Source: Anisodus tanguticus (Eukaryota > Streptophyta > Magnoliopsida > Solanales > Solanaceae). Taken from it: a stretch of 64,000 nucleotides of DNA. Made by a program: the position numbers and the translations under genes. Shown one piece after another: positions 11,697 through 22,740 of this stretch (its first letter is position 1; each line of letters begins with the position of its first letter). The notes under the pieces were generated by a model. The model was not told where the DNA came from, ran no database searches, and saw only the letters and a list, made by a program, of their open reading frames with translations. The stretch is taken from assembly GCA_034509755.1 (NCBI GenBank), contig CM067539.1:61824513-61888512 (forward strand), in the 5' to 3' direction.

Positions 11697-12245
11697 CATC
11701 TAATTGTTTGAAATCTCAACATGTCTTGATATTTATGGTAAGTACAAAAAAACTTCATCAACATGTTTGGTTGAATTAAGTGGTAACGGTGGGGTGAAAT
11801 CATCTAGTTGTTTGAAATCTCAATATGTCTTGATATTTATGGTAAGTACAAAAAAACTTCATCAACATGTTTGGTTGAATTAAGTGGTAATGGTGGGGTG
11901 AAATCACCTAGTTGTTTGAAATCTCAATATGTCTTGATATTTATGGTAAGTACAAAAAAACTTCATCAACATGTTTGGTTGAATTAAGTGGTAATGGTGG
12001 GGTGAAATCATCTAGTTGTTTGAAATCTCAATATGTTTTGATATTTATGGTAAGTATAAAAAAACTTCATCAACATGTTTGGTTGAATTAAATGGCAACG
12101 GTGGGGTGAAATCATCTAATTATTTGAAATCTCAATATGTCTTGATATTTATGGTAAGTACAGAAAAACTTCATCAACATGTTTGGTTGAATTAAGTGAT
12201 AACGATGGGGTGAAATCATCTAATTGTTTGAAATCTCAATATTTT
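11697..12245. repeat. Tandem array, 104-bp unit, about 5.3 copies
   Basis: Units begin at CATCTAATTG (11697), 11801, 11905, 12009, 12113 and 12217, exactly 104 bp apart. Copies differ by a few substitutions (TGGTAACGG / TGGTAATGG, CTAGTTG / CTAATTG). No ORF runs through the array. Confidence 0.95.
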
Positions 12246-13890
12246 TACTCAATTCATCATATATTTTACGCAAAACACTTACTTTTCTTTTTTGGTTAAC
12301 CTTACTATTTCACTATTAGTCATTCTTCCCTCAATTGTTTTGTGAAGCAAGAATTTGAATCTAATTTATTTTTATAAGGTCACAATGTTAGTCATATCTT
12401 TCACCTCCAAGGAGGTCTATATGAAAAATCTCATCAAGTTCATCATCCTTCATATCCACCCGCTCATCATTGTGAATAGCAATTGAAAATTTGTGAATGC
12501 CCATTGCTTGCAACAATTGTGTTTTGTTGATGCAATAATTTTAGTTTATAGTTTACATAGTTCGAACTTTTTTTATCTTAATTAATTTGATTTTTCATTA
12601 AATAATATTTTTATTTTGTTTAAATTATTTAATATTTTATTGGTATAACATTTAAATAATATTTTATTTGAATTTTATATTTAAATATAGATAAATTAAA
12701 ATCTTTCAGGTGCATAAAAATAAAGTCTTAAATATTCAGCGTTCAGCTCTTACAAAATATATTAATATTTATACACTATAGAAAAAATAGTGGAATTAGC
12801 TACAAAATTCATTACTACTAAATTGTTCATATCTAACATAATTTTATGATAATCCATCAAATATGATGAATTTCATGTTGGAGCTTAGTATATTTGGGAT
12901 GTTCTTACCCTTTAAATTCAAATTATTTCATAAATATTGTTGTACAAAAACATAAATCATTAAATTTGTCCTGCAATTTCAAAGTTTTATTTCTAGAATT
13001 TGAATTTGACACCTTTGGTTATGGAGAAAAATATCTTATCCATCATACAACAATCCTTAATGGTTGATAGGACCTATTTTATCGAGACAACAAGAGAAAT
13101 CGAGATAATGAAAACTCAAGAACTAACAAAAGAATCAAAATTGAAAGATTTAACATTCTCTAAATCGTATAAGCTCCAATTATGTTTTTACTCAATTTAA
13201 ATTTTATTTTAAATATGGAGGAGCAATTTGTCTTATGGTGGCACAACATCTAATATAACTTTATGTTTGGATTTGTATTACCGAAATTGGGTAGCATACA
13301 AAGTCAAAAGAATCAAATCTATCTATCTATCTATCTTCTATACTATATCAAAATCACAAAGGCTCTTAGCAAGATGACGTTGTTTTACCCTAAAAAACAT
13401 CACTTTAGACCAAATTATAAATTAATAATTTACATAATATTTATTTAGGAATAGAATTTAATTACTCCCATAATATTTACGACTTCGAAACCAACTAAAT
13501 CTTTGCGATTAAATATTTACTGTGTAAGGAGACACCAAATTCTTCTCTATGTCATTTTATGGTTTCTTTGGAGACCAAAAGTAAAGAAGAAATCAAATTC
13601 TTCTCAAACGTACCTGACATACGTTTGATGTCTAATAAGTTACAACTTCAATCGAGATATTTAAACAAAAAGACAAACAAATTTAAGGGCTGTTTATATA
13701 TGATTAATATTTTTAATTGACGGAATACACACGTGCAATACACGTACGCTAAAATTAGTATAGAATATAAAGCTCGAAATGAGTTTAAATGAAATAATAT
13801 GATCAATGAAGATTCATATAGTTTTTGAGCGTACCATGCACTTCCAGGATATTACTTACACAAGTGTATTTGATACAAAAAAGGCGCAGG
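12246..13890. other. AT-rich intergenic DNA, no gene seen
   Basis: It contains only AT-rich non-coding sequence, a short ATCT microsatellite near 13316-13338 and a few Met-started ORFs of 60-66 codons with low-complexity composition. I see no splice-consistent or family-like coding signal. Confidence 0.5.
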
Positions 13891-13894
13891 GGCT

Positions 13895-14030
13895 TCTTAA
13901 GTATATAATATTATCCCATAGATAATTACATTTTTAGCTAAACTATCCGCTACTTTATTCATTTTCCTGTAGACATCTCGTGTAGCTTGATAGCTCTGTT
14001 CAACTAGCATCAAGCTGCATGCATCAATGA
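13895..14030 (-). pseudogene. RNase H-like fragment of a LINE-type retroelement
   Basis: On the - strand a short reading frame contains DVYRKMNKVADSLAKN, matching the C-terminal 'H.YRE.N..AD.LA' signature of the plant RNase H (RVT_3) family attached to non-LTR elements. It is far too short for a domain and is followed by stops, so it is a relic. Confidence 0.6.
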
Positions 14031-14165
14031 AAGATGATATCTTCCATTCCGATTTTTAGCCATAGGTGCTGAATGAATCAAATGAGTCGATATCCTCCTT
14101 TCTCTTCTTAATAATGAACAAGAACTTCGTCACCACTAGTAAATTAAACATAAGGGGAAGTCTCT

Positions 14166-14376
14166 ACTGCACGGCATAGACTTGATTCATGGCAAGGTAC
14201 CATTGGCTAAAAAATCTTCCTAATTTTGAGAAAGCTGATAGTTCATTCTCGTTTGTCATTCCTAATTTTCTCAATGAGTTACGAGAAGTCTCTAATCTAG
14301 CCTTATGTGATTTCTGTTGAAGCATATACTCTGGGATGGATGCAGGCTTGATGATCTTAAAGCAGACTCCCCATTC
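14166..14376 (-). pseudogene. Unrecognised coding relic of about 65 codons
   Basis: The - strand frame includes KPASIPEYMLQQKSHKARLE and later ELSAFSKLGRFFSQWYLAMN with protein-like composition. I do not recognise the family. It sits next to the RNase H-like relic on the same strand, so it may belong to the same dead element, or it may be a host exon fragment. Confidence 0.35.
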
Positions 14377-14693
14377 ACTAGATAGAAAACATCACTAAGA
14401 TTTCACGATCGGCTCGGACCATCCTTTGCATTTGGTTCCTCAATTCCTGTAAAATGAATCTTATATGTAAAAACTTGTAGCAACATCATGGGGTCTTCAC
14501 CAACATAATTCTTGTGTGTAGAGTGCTTTCAAATGACTCAAACATGTAGAAGAATTCCTTTAACTAATACTAGTATCTATAGTGATACAAATATGTATAA
14601 TGATGTAAATAAAGTTTCCTTTTTTCTCTTTTTCCATATCTTAAGATTTGTGTCACCAATGCATCTGAAAGTTTTCACATACATTCATCAATG

Positions 14694-15866
14694 CTATAAG
14701 AAGCTAATTAGATCTGGTAACTCTTGAGGTTTACTAGGTACATTATTTGTACAAGTTTCAAACGGATTAGTTGCTCTTGGTGCAACTTTAATTACTCCAT
14801 CATTTTGCATCAAATCTTCATCAAATTTCTCCCAATCATCAGTAATCACTGTCCTCAATTTGTTCTGTTCTTCGCGATTCTGATCACTAGTTTTTTCACA
14901 TACCACAATGTCTTTACACATTTGTACGTCTTTTTCAGAAACCCCGTTGATGATTTCTTCGAGTTCTTTGATATCTTCTTCCGGGATTTGCTCGATTCTC
15001 GGACACTCTATTGCATTTTTCACCCCAATGCTTCGACATAGATCGAAATAAATTGACAATTCTTCACCTTGGATTGTCGCTTTTTGCACTATCCTAAGTG
15101 CCATGCTGGCTTCGACTTTTCCAGCAGAATAAATCCGTAACAGAATTCTAGCAATTCCATTGCAAATTCGGCTGTAAACGTCGAAGACTTCGATCATGAC
15201 ACAATCCATAGCTTCAAGAATTAGAGGGACAATAGCCGTATCACATAATGGCCTAATTTCGAGCAACATATCGAGTAAAAATTGCAATTTTTGAAGTAGG
15301 ACAAGATCTTGAATCATCGAATATCGTCTTTCAACAATAACAATATTATAATTATTATTATTGTTATCATTGACGTGTTCCAAATGTTGCAAGTTCCTCC
15401 TTTCTTGCAAATTCGTAAAAAGAAGGGAGGATTTTTTATCAAGATAGGTGAAATAAGCGCGAATAAACGCGTTTATTCCCCAAATCCTGGAAGGATCCAG
15501 GTGGCCATCTTTGAAATTCGAGAGATCGAATGGTAACCTCCCAATCCTTTGAATCGCGGGAATTTTTGAACTATAGACCCCATGCATGAGCATTAACACT
15601 TTTATTGCAATAACCCAACTCCTCGTTTTTTCCATACGTAACGAAATAGACCATATGAGAGATTTTAGGTGGCTAGGAGATAAATGTAGCCACTTATAAA
15701 CGCGATCGACATTTTTCATGTCGATCGTGAATTCGTCGTGGCTCGTGGCTTTAATTACGGCAGCTTCCATTTCTGGATTTCGAAATGATGTTCGTTTTGA
15801 TAGGCTTGCTAACCATAGGCTATTTTGATCTTTGAGTAAACCTGAAGCTTTTCTCCATACCTTCAT
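14694..15866 (-). CDS. Putative clathrin assembly protein, ANTH/AP180-CALM family
   Basis: This is an intact intronless 390-codon gene. ANTH proteins bind PI(4,5)P2 at the plasma membrane or trans-Golgi and recruit clathrin and adaptors for vesicle budding. The start MKVWRKASGLLKDQNSLWL is typical of the short plant group that includes Arabidopsis At1g25240 and At1g68110. The lipid-binding signature region VIKATSHDE lies at residues 37-45, SWVIAIKVLMLMH at 83-95 and LPFDLSNFKD at 111-120. A low-complexity Asn run (about 167-172) comes from an ATT repeat and is probably a surface loop. Near the C-terminus are an NPFE motif (367-370), of the NPF type bound by EH domains, and a terminal DLISF. 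The usual length for this subgroup is about 375-390 residues, so the gene is full length. A degraded copia element starts about 200 bp upstream of the ATG, so the original promoter is either within those 200 bp or displaced by about 4.7 kb. Confidence 0.93.
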   Translation of the reverse strand: MKVWRKASGLLKDQNSLWLASLSKRTSFRNPEMEAAVIKATSHDEFTIDMKNVDRVYKWLHLSPSHLKSLIWSISLRMEKTRSWVIAIKVLMLMHGVYSSKIPAIQRIGRLPFDLSNFKDGHLDPSRIWGINAFIRAYFTYLDKKSSLLFTNLQERRNLQHLEHVNDNNNNNYNIVIVERRYSMIQDLVLLQKLQFLLDMLLEIRPLCDTAIVPLILEAMDCVMIEVFDVYSRICNGIARILLRIYSAGKVEASMALRIVQKATIQGEELSIYFDLCRSIGVKNAIECPRIEQIPEEDIKELEEIINGVSEKDVQMCKDIVVCEKTSDQNREEQNKLRTVITDDWEKFDEDLMQNDGVIKVAPRATNPFETCTNNVPSKPQELPDLISFL

Positions 15867-16066
15867 TGTTGTAATTTGGGTTGTTTCTTTTAGCTTTGTG
15901 CTTTTTCCTTGCTTTTTTCTTTCTTTCTTGTTGATATTTTGATTTGTGATTTTCCGGTCAAAATTTTGGCATTTGTTTAAGTAATTGGAAACAAAAAAGG
16001 TGAAAACAAATGACCAAAAAAAAAGAAGAAGAAAGAAAGGGAGGGTTGGTTAGTAGTGGAAACTCC
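15867..16066 (-). promoter_or_regulatory. Residual upstream region of the ANTH gene
   Basis: About 200 bp lie between the ATG and the copia LTR. On the gene's strand it is purine-rich near the ATG (complement of TTTTTCCTTGCTTTTTTCTTTC), as in plant leader regions. I see no convincing TATA box. Any farther promoter elements would be beyond the element. Confidence 0.35.
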
Positions 16067-16260
16067 AACACATTATTCTCTTTAAAAAAGAGAGGGTAAT
16101 ATACCCCTATTACAATCATAATTTAGGCTAGACATAGGCTATCTAATCTACCTACCATATACAATTGATTCTTACTATTAATCACACTAATTACTACACA
16201 ATCACACTAGTTACTAAATAATTATAATAAATGCAATCATTTAATATAATTATTCTATCA
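16067..16260 (-). repeat. 3' LTR of the copia element upstream of the ANTH gene
   Basis: It aligns with 20650-20812 over words such as AGAGGGTAATATACCCCTATTACAA and GGCTATCTAATCTACCTACC, and ends TATCA at 16260. The first 30 bp or so of the partner LTR have no match here, so this end is truncated or replaced. The purine run GTAGAGGAG lies just inside. Confidence 0.8.
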
Positions 16261-17785
16261 CTCCTCTACAGTCAAAGCTGGAGGTAGACGTATGCTGAGA
16301 CTGTCCCAAAAATCTTCAAATAAAATCAGCGGAATACCTTTAGTGAAGATATCTGCAATCTGATAGCGGGACGGGACATGTAACACACGTACTTGTCCGT
16401 GAGAGACCTTTTCACGGACAAAGTGGATATCCACCTCAATATCTTTAGTGCGTTGGTGATTGACCGAATTCCCAGAGAGGTAGATGGCACTAACATTATC
16501 ACAGTATACTAATGTGGCCTTCGGAATGGGGCAATGGAGTTCGAGGAGAAGATTTCGAAGCCAACATGATTCAGACACAACATTGGCAACACCTCAGTAT
16601 TCTGCTTCGGCACTGGATCTGGATAAGGTTGCTTGCCGTTTCGAGGACCTGGATACCAAATTATCACCAAGAAATACACCATAACCAGACGTGGAGTGTC
16701 TGGTGTCCGGACACCCTCCCCAATCGGCATCTGTATAAGCCACAAGTAAGGATGTCGACGATGGATATAGATGGATGCCATACTCGAGAGTGCCCTGAAT
16801 GTATCGCACAATGCGTTTGAGTACATGCACATGATCATCCATTGGATTATGCATGAAAAGGCACACCTGTTGCACAACATAAGAAATATGGTCTGGTGAA
16901 TGTCAAATATTGCAGGGCCCTGCTAAGCTGCGGTAGAGTGTCAGATCGGCAAATGGTTTGCCGGATGATGCACTCAATTTGGATTTAGTGTCCACTGGAG
17001 TTGCCGAAGGTTTACAGAAGGACATGCCAACTCGTTCAACAATCTCAACTGCATACTTCTTTTGGGATGGAAATAAACCACATGCATGACGTGTCACGGA
17101 TATACCTAGAAAGTAGTGTAGTGGTCCTAGATCTTCCATTGCAAATTCAGAACCAAGCTGTGACATGATGGACTTTCGAAGAGCATCTGATGAGGCGGTT
17201 AGTATAATATCATCCATATATAAAAGAAGATAAGCAATATTATGACCCTGACGGTAGATAAACAGAGAATGATCAGAACAGCTGTTGGAAAAACTAATAT
17301 GAGAGACAATTGGAAAACCTCTTGTACCATGCCCTGGGGGATTGCTTGAGCCCATATAATGATTTCTTGAGTAGACACACATGATCGGGATATTTAGAGT
17401 CCCTATAACCCAAAGGCTGATACATGTAAACCGTTTCATTGAGTTGTCCATGAATAAAGGCATTTTTGACATCTAACTGATGAAGTGGCCACGCCTTTGA
17501 TAGAGCCAGACTAAGGACTGTTCTGATAGTTGCCAGTTTAACCACCAGACTGAATGTCTCACCGCAATCTAAACCAACCTGTTGTGTCTTCCCATCACCT
17601 ATAGGACGGGCTTTATGCCGCTCAAATACACTATCAGATTTCTCTTTGTGACTGAAAATCCACATAGACCTAATTATATTAGCATTAGGGGGATGTGGTA
17701 CCAAATCCCACGTTCTATTTTTAATAAGAGCATTGAATTCATCATCCATAACCAATTTCCAATTTGGGTCATTAAGGGCTACCAC
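16258..17785 (-). pseudogene. Copia reverse transcriptase and RNase H, broken
   Basis: RT signatures include LDVKNAFIHGQLNETVYM and LKKSLYGLKQSPRAWYKRF (17500-17330) and YLLLYMDDIILTASS (about 17250-17200), where the usual YVDD reads YMDD. RNase H signatures are YTDADWGGCPDTR (about 16730-16690), SRSSAEAEY and the ADIFTKG end. Stops and frame changes near 17300, 16900 and 16600 separate the pieces. Confidence 0.88.
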
Positions 17786-17939
17786 GGGATTACGAGGTAA
17801 TGGTGATTTTTAGACTTGGGTGTGTAGGCTATATTTGGTGTTGGGTTTGACAATGCCATGTTGACTACAGGTGATGGGCCGAGGGGCTGGAAATGGGGCC
17901 AGAATTGGAGCTGTGGAAGTTGGGCCATAACTGCCATCA

Positions 17940-19382
17940 TCAACTAGGCCTAGTTCGTTGGGCAGTAACTGTCCGAGAATTGGCCACTGTTTTGGAGCCC
18001 AAATTATTTGGGTTAATTAGGTCGGTCGAAACAGTGGCAGTAGGGCTCGATAAATGGTGAGTCAAATACGGGGATAGGCTATCATCTAGAAAATCATACG
18101 TAGTAGGTCCGGACACATGCAATTTTGTAAATGGGAAAGTAGTTCCATCGAAGAGAACGTGATGACTCACAATGATTTTATTGGAGGAGAGGTTTTAACA
18201 TTTGTAACCTCGATGATTATAAGTATAACCCAAAAAAAAATTCAAGGAGTAGACCGGGGTTGTAGTTTGTGGATGAAGAAAGAGGATAGCACAAACATCC
18301 AAATACCCGTAAGTGAGAATAAGAAGGGTCCCGCAAGTATAGGATTTTTACTAGGGCTTGATATGATAAATTTTTGTGGGGTAGTATGTTCAATAAATAT
18401 GTAGCCATTTGTAGTGCACGATGCCAAAAGGATGGAGGTAGTGTGGCATGGGCAAGGGATGTTCGAATCATGTTATTGATGGTTCAGATTTTTCATTCCG
18501 CCTTCCCATTTTGTGAGGATGTGTGTGGGCATGAAAGACGTAAATTTAAACCATTTGAGTTGCAAAATTCCCAAAACTGCCTATTATCAAACTCCCTACC
18601 ATTATCACATTGAATATTTTAACATCCCGTTCTAACTGTTTTTGGATGAATGCTCTAAAACACATGAAATGTTGAAAAGACTTGTAATATGGCCCGAAGA
18701 GCTCAAAACGGGTGATGTCCAAATATCACAATGAATGATATCAAATGGCATAAGTGTGCACGAATTAGATGAAACAAATGACAATTGAACATGTTTCTCA
18801 AGTGGACATGAACGACACATATTAGAACTACATGTTTGAGTAAATGAAATAAAATTATTTTGTTTGAGAGAGGCTAAAAACTGGAGCCCCTGGATGATCC
18901 AAACGTTCATGCCATAATGAGGGTGCAAGAGCAGCAAAAGTGGAAGGTAACTTGGTTTTCTGGTTTGGTGATGTAATTGGATAGAGCTCTCATTGACTAT
19001 CACATCTCATGAGAAGCGTCCCAATCTGAAAATCCTTCACGGAAAATTCAAAATGGTCAAAAACAACAGACACCCAATTATCAGTAGTAAATTTTCTAAC
19101 TGACACTAAGTTTTTGATTAATTGTGGAGCATGAAGGACATTCTGCAAAATTAAAGGTGGGTTTAGTGGTGACAATTTAGTAGAACCATAACCTCGAATT
19201 GGAATATAATGGTCATTTCCGACAATTATACCATTATTTTTGCTCAAATTAAAATAGGACGAGAGATTCCCTTGGGAGGACGTCATATATGACGTCGCTT
19301 CGGAGTCCATATACCAATTTACATCAGGCGGATTAAGTCCAAGGGTGTGCATGGCGGACTCAATATCCGTTAGGCTTGCCAC
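17940..19382 (-). pseudogene. Copia protease and integrase, broken
   Basis: The protease piece (19382-18990) carries MDSEATSYM where copia proteases have D-S/T-G-A: the catalytic Gly is Glu here, so it would be dead. Integrase pieces follow: CRSCPLEKHVQLSF (HHCC zinc end, near 18810), MPFDIIHCDIWTSP and, after further breaks, FWHRALQMATYLLNILPHK (near 18420). Confidence 0.82.
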
Positions 19383-19779
19383 TGCCCAATGGGCCTCTTG
19401 CCACTGGTTCGACAGTGGCCCAAAGTTGCTGGAATTCCCTGCTGAAATGTTTCTGGGCCCAAAGTTGGGTGGCCTAAATCTGGGCTGCTTTTGCTGCTAG
19501 TATCCAGTGCCTTGACCAGCAGGCCTTGGACTGGGCCTGGCCCAGTTACTCGACGGGTAAGGGCAAGGTGGCACAACCCAATGCCACAGCCAAGCCCACT
19601 GGTTTGGGCTGCCACCCCAATGTGGCCGGGGCTGCTACTGCTGGCCGCCGGTGCCACCGTTTTCGCCGCCACCTCCGCCACCGGATTTCCGGTTGCCGCT
19701 ATTTTTGCCATTTCGGTTATTTCCACCTTGATTTTACCACTGTTTCATCCTTTTTGTCCCCGATTTTATTGTGGAGGCT

Positions 19780-20515
19780 CAAAGTTGGTGGTAGTGTCAT
19801 TGACTATCATGGCAGAATTTGAAACGGTTATGTCCTTTTTGGCGAATCCCGCCTCTTCAAGAATAAGCATTGAACGGGTTTGATAAAAAAGAGGTAGAGG
19901 ATTGCTTTGTTGGATAAGCGTTCCCACACCACTATATGTGTCGATAAGACCGACAACCAATTAGAGAACCAATCGATTGTTGGTAACCGGTGAGCTAACA
20001 TTTTTGAGTTGATCCGACAAGACTTTGAGGGCGTTGACAATATGCCGATGCATTTGGAAAATCCGCCATATCAGTGGTGGAGAATTCTTGCTCCAACGTG
20101 ACGACTTGGAAATTTTTGTTGTCTTGAAAAATACCCCGCAAACGATTCCAAGCCTCCATTGCTATAAAATCGGATTCCATTATTGTATGCAATAAATCAC
20201 TAGAGATAGTTGCATAAATCCATGAAAGAACTGTGGCATCAAGCGTTTCCCAAAGTTCTTTGTCCTCATTGGTTTTTAACTCCTTTCCTTTTTCAGTCGC
20301 CGGCGGGATTATGTGATGAATAACCCGATGGGAGCGGCAACATATTTTAAAAAGCTATGCCCAAGTTGCATAGTGAACATTCTCCATCTCAAGTGTGATG
20401 GAAATATGTGTTTTGGTGTTAGAAACGGTAAGGGCGGGATGAAAGATGAATTTGGAGTCAGACATTGTGGACCGGAAAATGAAGAACAATAATGGAAGAA
20501 ATAAAAATAGTGCAA
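19780..20515 (-). pseudogene. Copia gag, broken
   Basis: Pieces on the - strand include MESDFIAMEAWNRLRGIFQD (20180-20120) and RSMLILEEAGFAKKD near 19880-19840, matching the gag (UBN2-like) region of related copia elements in this window, for example 63909-63454. Multiple stops interrupt it. Confidence 0.7.
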
Positions 20516-20617
20516 AAAAGATGGTGGTCGACCGGTGGTGTAAGGTGGAGGCTAGCCGAAAATTTGGAGAGAAATTTTTTTTTAGGGTAGAATCTTTTCC
20601 CTAATCTTCTGATACCA

Positions 20618-20812
20618 TGTAAGAATAATTAGTTTATTTTCCTCAATTATTCTCTTCCAAAAAAGAGGGTAATTTACCCCTATTACAACCATAATTTAGG
20701 CTAGACTTAGGCTATCTAATCTACCTACCATATACAATTGATTCTTACTATCAATCACACTAATTACTAAATAATTATAATAAATGCAATCCTTTAATAT
20801 AATTATTCTATC
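20618..20812 (-). repeat. 5' LTR of the copia element upstream of the ANTH gene
   Basis: It begins TGTAAGAATAATTAG directly after the primer site and repeats the sequence of 16080-16260 to TTATTCTATC. The terminal CA is altered, so the outer boundary is uncertain by a few bases and no target duplication could be matched. Confidence 0.75.
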
Positions 20813-21002
20813 TGTTATGACTAGCCGGCCAAAAGTATATAAAATAAAGGGACCCCATTTTGTGAGGTTTGTTAGAATTTACTAATTTTGTGTATTTGAA
20901 TTTTGTTCCGTACGAAGTGTCCCATATGTATTGGAAAATTTGTTTTTTTGCACCAAAATAGAAAACAATTGTTTTTTAATATTATTTCTCATAATTGTTT
21001 TT
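20813..21002. other. Spacer, nothing recognised
   Basis: AT-rich non-coding sequence between the copia LTR and the TRIM pair. No motif or ORF of note. Confidence 0.5.
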
Positions 21003-21261
21003 TGTTAAGAGTTCCACATCGGATAAGGAATGGAAACATGGTATCAGAGTCAGACCTATTCCAATTCTATGTTTACCGATATTGGGTCCCCAAATTATGT
21101 CATCCACGCTCCAGTTAACGGGGTCTGGGCACGCGAGAGAGTGTTAACAGTCCCACATCGGAAATGGAATGAGATCATGATTTCCTTATATGGACTTGGA
21201 CAATCATCACCCTACAAGCTAGCTTTTGGGGTTGAGTATAGGCCCATATTCATTCTTCACA
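21003..21261 (+). mobile_element. TRIM element, 5' LTR internally deleted
   Basis: It starts TGTTAAGAGTTCCACATCGG, then a shortened LTR is joined directly to the primer site TGGTATCAGAGT (21040-21051). The non-coding internal domain ends in GCACGCGAGAGAG, and the second LTR starts TGTTAACAGTCCCACATCGG at 21142. The LTR sequence matches the complete TRIM at 23609-23935. Confidence 0.8.
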
Positions 21262-21525
21262 ATGTCCATGTTCCCATTCCATATCCGATGTGGGACTCTT
21301 AACACTCCACCGCACGCCCAGACCTTGTTAACTGGAGCGTGTATAATATAATTTGGGGCCCAACATCGGTGAACAAAGAATTGGAATGGATCTGGCTCTG
21401 ATACCATATGAAGAATGGATTTTGTGCCTAATTCAACCCAAAAGGTAACTTGTAGGGTGAAGATTGTCCAAGTCTATATAAGGAGTCTATGTTCCCATTC
21501 CATTTTCGATGTGAGACTATTAACG
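21262..21525 (-). mobile_element. Second TRIM copy, inverted, abutting the first
   Basis: On the - strand it reads TGTTAATAGTCTCACATCG (from 21525), LTR, primer site TGGTATCAGAGCCAGA (complement near 21396-21411), internal domain, and a truncated second LTR TGTTAAGAGTCCCACATCGG ending near 21262, where it meets the first TRIM tail to tail. Confidence 0.8.
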
Positions 21526-22049
21526 TTTTTCTTATAAAAAAAGTACCATGCATTTGTTTTACGATAAGAGATGGTTGACATGGTCAAAAATAAATTTCGG
21601 TTATTTAGTACATTTAATCATACTCCTTGTTCTATTTTATGTGATATGATAAATATGATATGATAGCATGAGGGTCAAAGTATATAATTGGCAGTGTTGA
21701 TTTAAACATTAAATTTTGTAAGTATTTTAATAAATTACATATTTAGAACATAAAAAGTACTGTATATATTTTATCCGTTCCAATTTTATGTGACATAGTT
21801 TGATACGACACATAGCTTAAAAATGAATGAAAACTTTTGAAATTTGTGATTTAAAACATGCTATAACATTTATGTTACTATAAAACTTTTGAAACTTATG
21901 GCGGTAAATATGACATAACATTTATATATTCGAGGAAGGCAATGCTATTCTTTTTTAAAACTAGGATATCTAGTTGTATCATAGTATTACCCACTGAGTT
22001 ATTCTTCTTAACACTTTTGAGAAATTTCATGTGTTAACATAAAATTCTC
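21526..22049. other. Intergenic, MITE-like words only
   Basis: AT-rich sequence with Stowaway-like phrases (TCCGTTCCAATTTTATGTGACATA near 21773) but without a clean pair of ends. No coding signal. Confidence 0.4.
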
Positions 22050-22740
22050 AGTAATCATTCTCCTTTGATAAATCTAGTTTACTTTAGGGAACAAATTAGT
22101 CATTCCGTTGGTAATAACTCTGAAGACGAATTCGTTCGAAAAATTACTCAAACTAATTGGCCTGAGGAGGAAAAAAGAATTATCAACTCAACCTTAGGCA
22201 ATAAAACCAGACAAGTATGAGCGAAAAACTTAGTTAATCTTTTCCCTCAAAGAAAGCATTAACCATATTACAAACATCTTCTGAAATGACATGCATGCCA
22301 GTGTAATTGTGAGGCAAAGCTACCCCAACCCTACCATCAAAATATCGTTTGAATAATGCAGGAACGCTCATATTTTTTTAATTTCTAATTTTGGCTCTCT
22401 TCCAGCTACAATTAAGACCTTTAGCCTCTTTAGAAGTTATAAAACTTCCCATTAAACCCATTGGGACCTACAAACCAATTGGGATTAAAGGAAAACACTA
22501 CTGCTGTCTTCCACAACATATAGGAATAGGTGTCAATATCTCATTATTTTCATTGGTAACAGATTTTTCAAGTGTTTTGATAAAATTCATATCAATGTTC
22601 TGATTAACATATCACTAAAATGAGCTACAACAGCACCAACTATTTGGCCATCTCCTTGCAACCATATAAATAGGGCCTCCTAATAATAATGTCAAAGATT
22701 TTGGAACCAGAATTTTGTTGCCTTGACCCTTCATATTCTG
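22050..22740 (-). pseudogene. LINE (non-LTR) reverse transcriptase fragment
   Basis: Read on the - strand it contains, in order, VGPNGFNGKFY, HVISEDVCNMVNAFFEGK, HTCLVLLPKVE, then after frameshifts a degraded PISLSNFSN-like part and FIKGRMITENF-like part. These are the N-terminal RT blocks of plant L1-type LINEs. An unrelated stretch interrupts it between the FNGKFY and HVISEDV blocks, and the catalytic FADD region is absent. It is a dead fragment. Confidence 0.75.

Larger units (their letters stand above)
16067..20812 (-). mobile_element. Ty1-copia element, degraded, with both LTRs
   Basis: Copies of the same roughly 190-bp sequence lie at each end (16067-16260 and 20618-20812). Between them, in - strand order, are gag (20515-19780), protease (19382-18990), integrase (19003-17940), reverse transcriptase (17785-16903) and RNase H (16880-16258), the Ty1-copia order. 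The primer site TGGTATCAGAAG (complement of 20606-20617) lies next to the 5' LTR and fits initiator Met tRNA. Frames are broken many times, so it is an old dead copy. It sits about 200 bp upstream of the ANTH gene, in the same orientation. Confidence 0.9.

Noticed and set aside
11697..12245. CRISPR-like array
   Set aside because: Units are contiguous 104-bp repeats without unique spacers, in a plant nuclear context.
13000..13448. Short + strand ORFs of 61-66 codons
   Set aside because: AT-rich, Lys/Ile/Asn-rich composition with no neighbours, motifs or splice context; expected by chance.
19491..19883. 130-codon + strand ORF
   Set aside because: Antisense shadow of the Gly/Ala/Gln-rich gag-protease junction of a copia element coded on the - strand.
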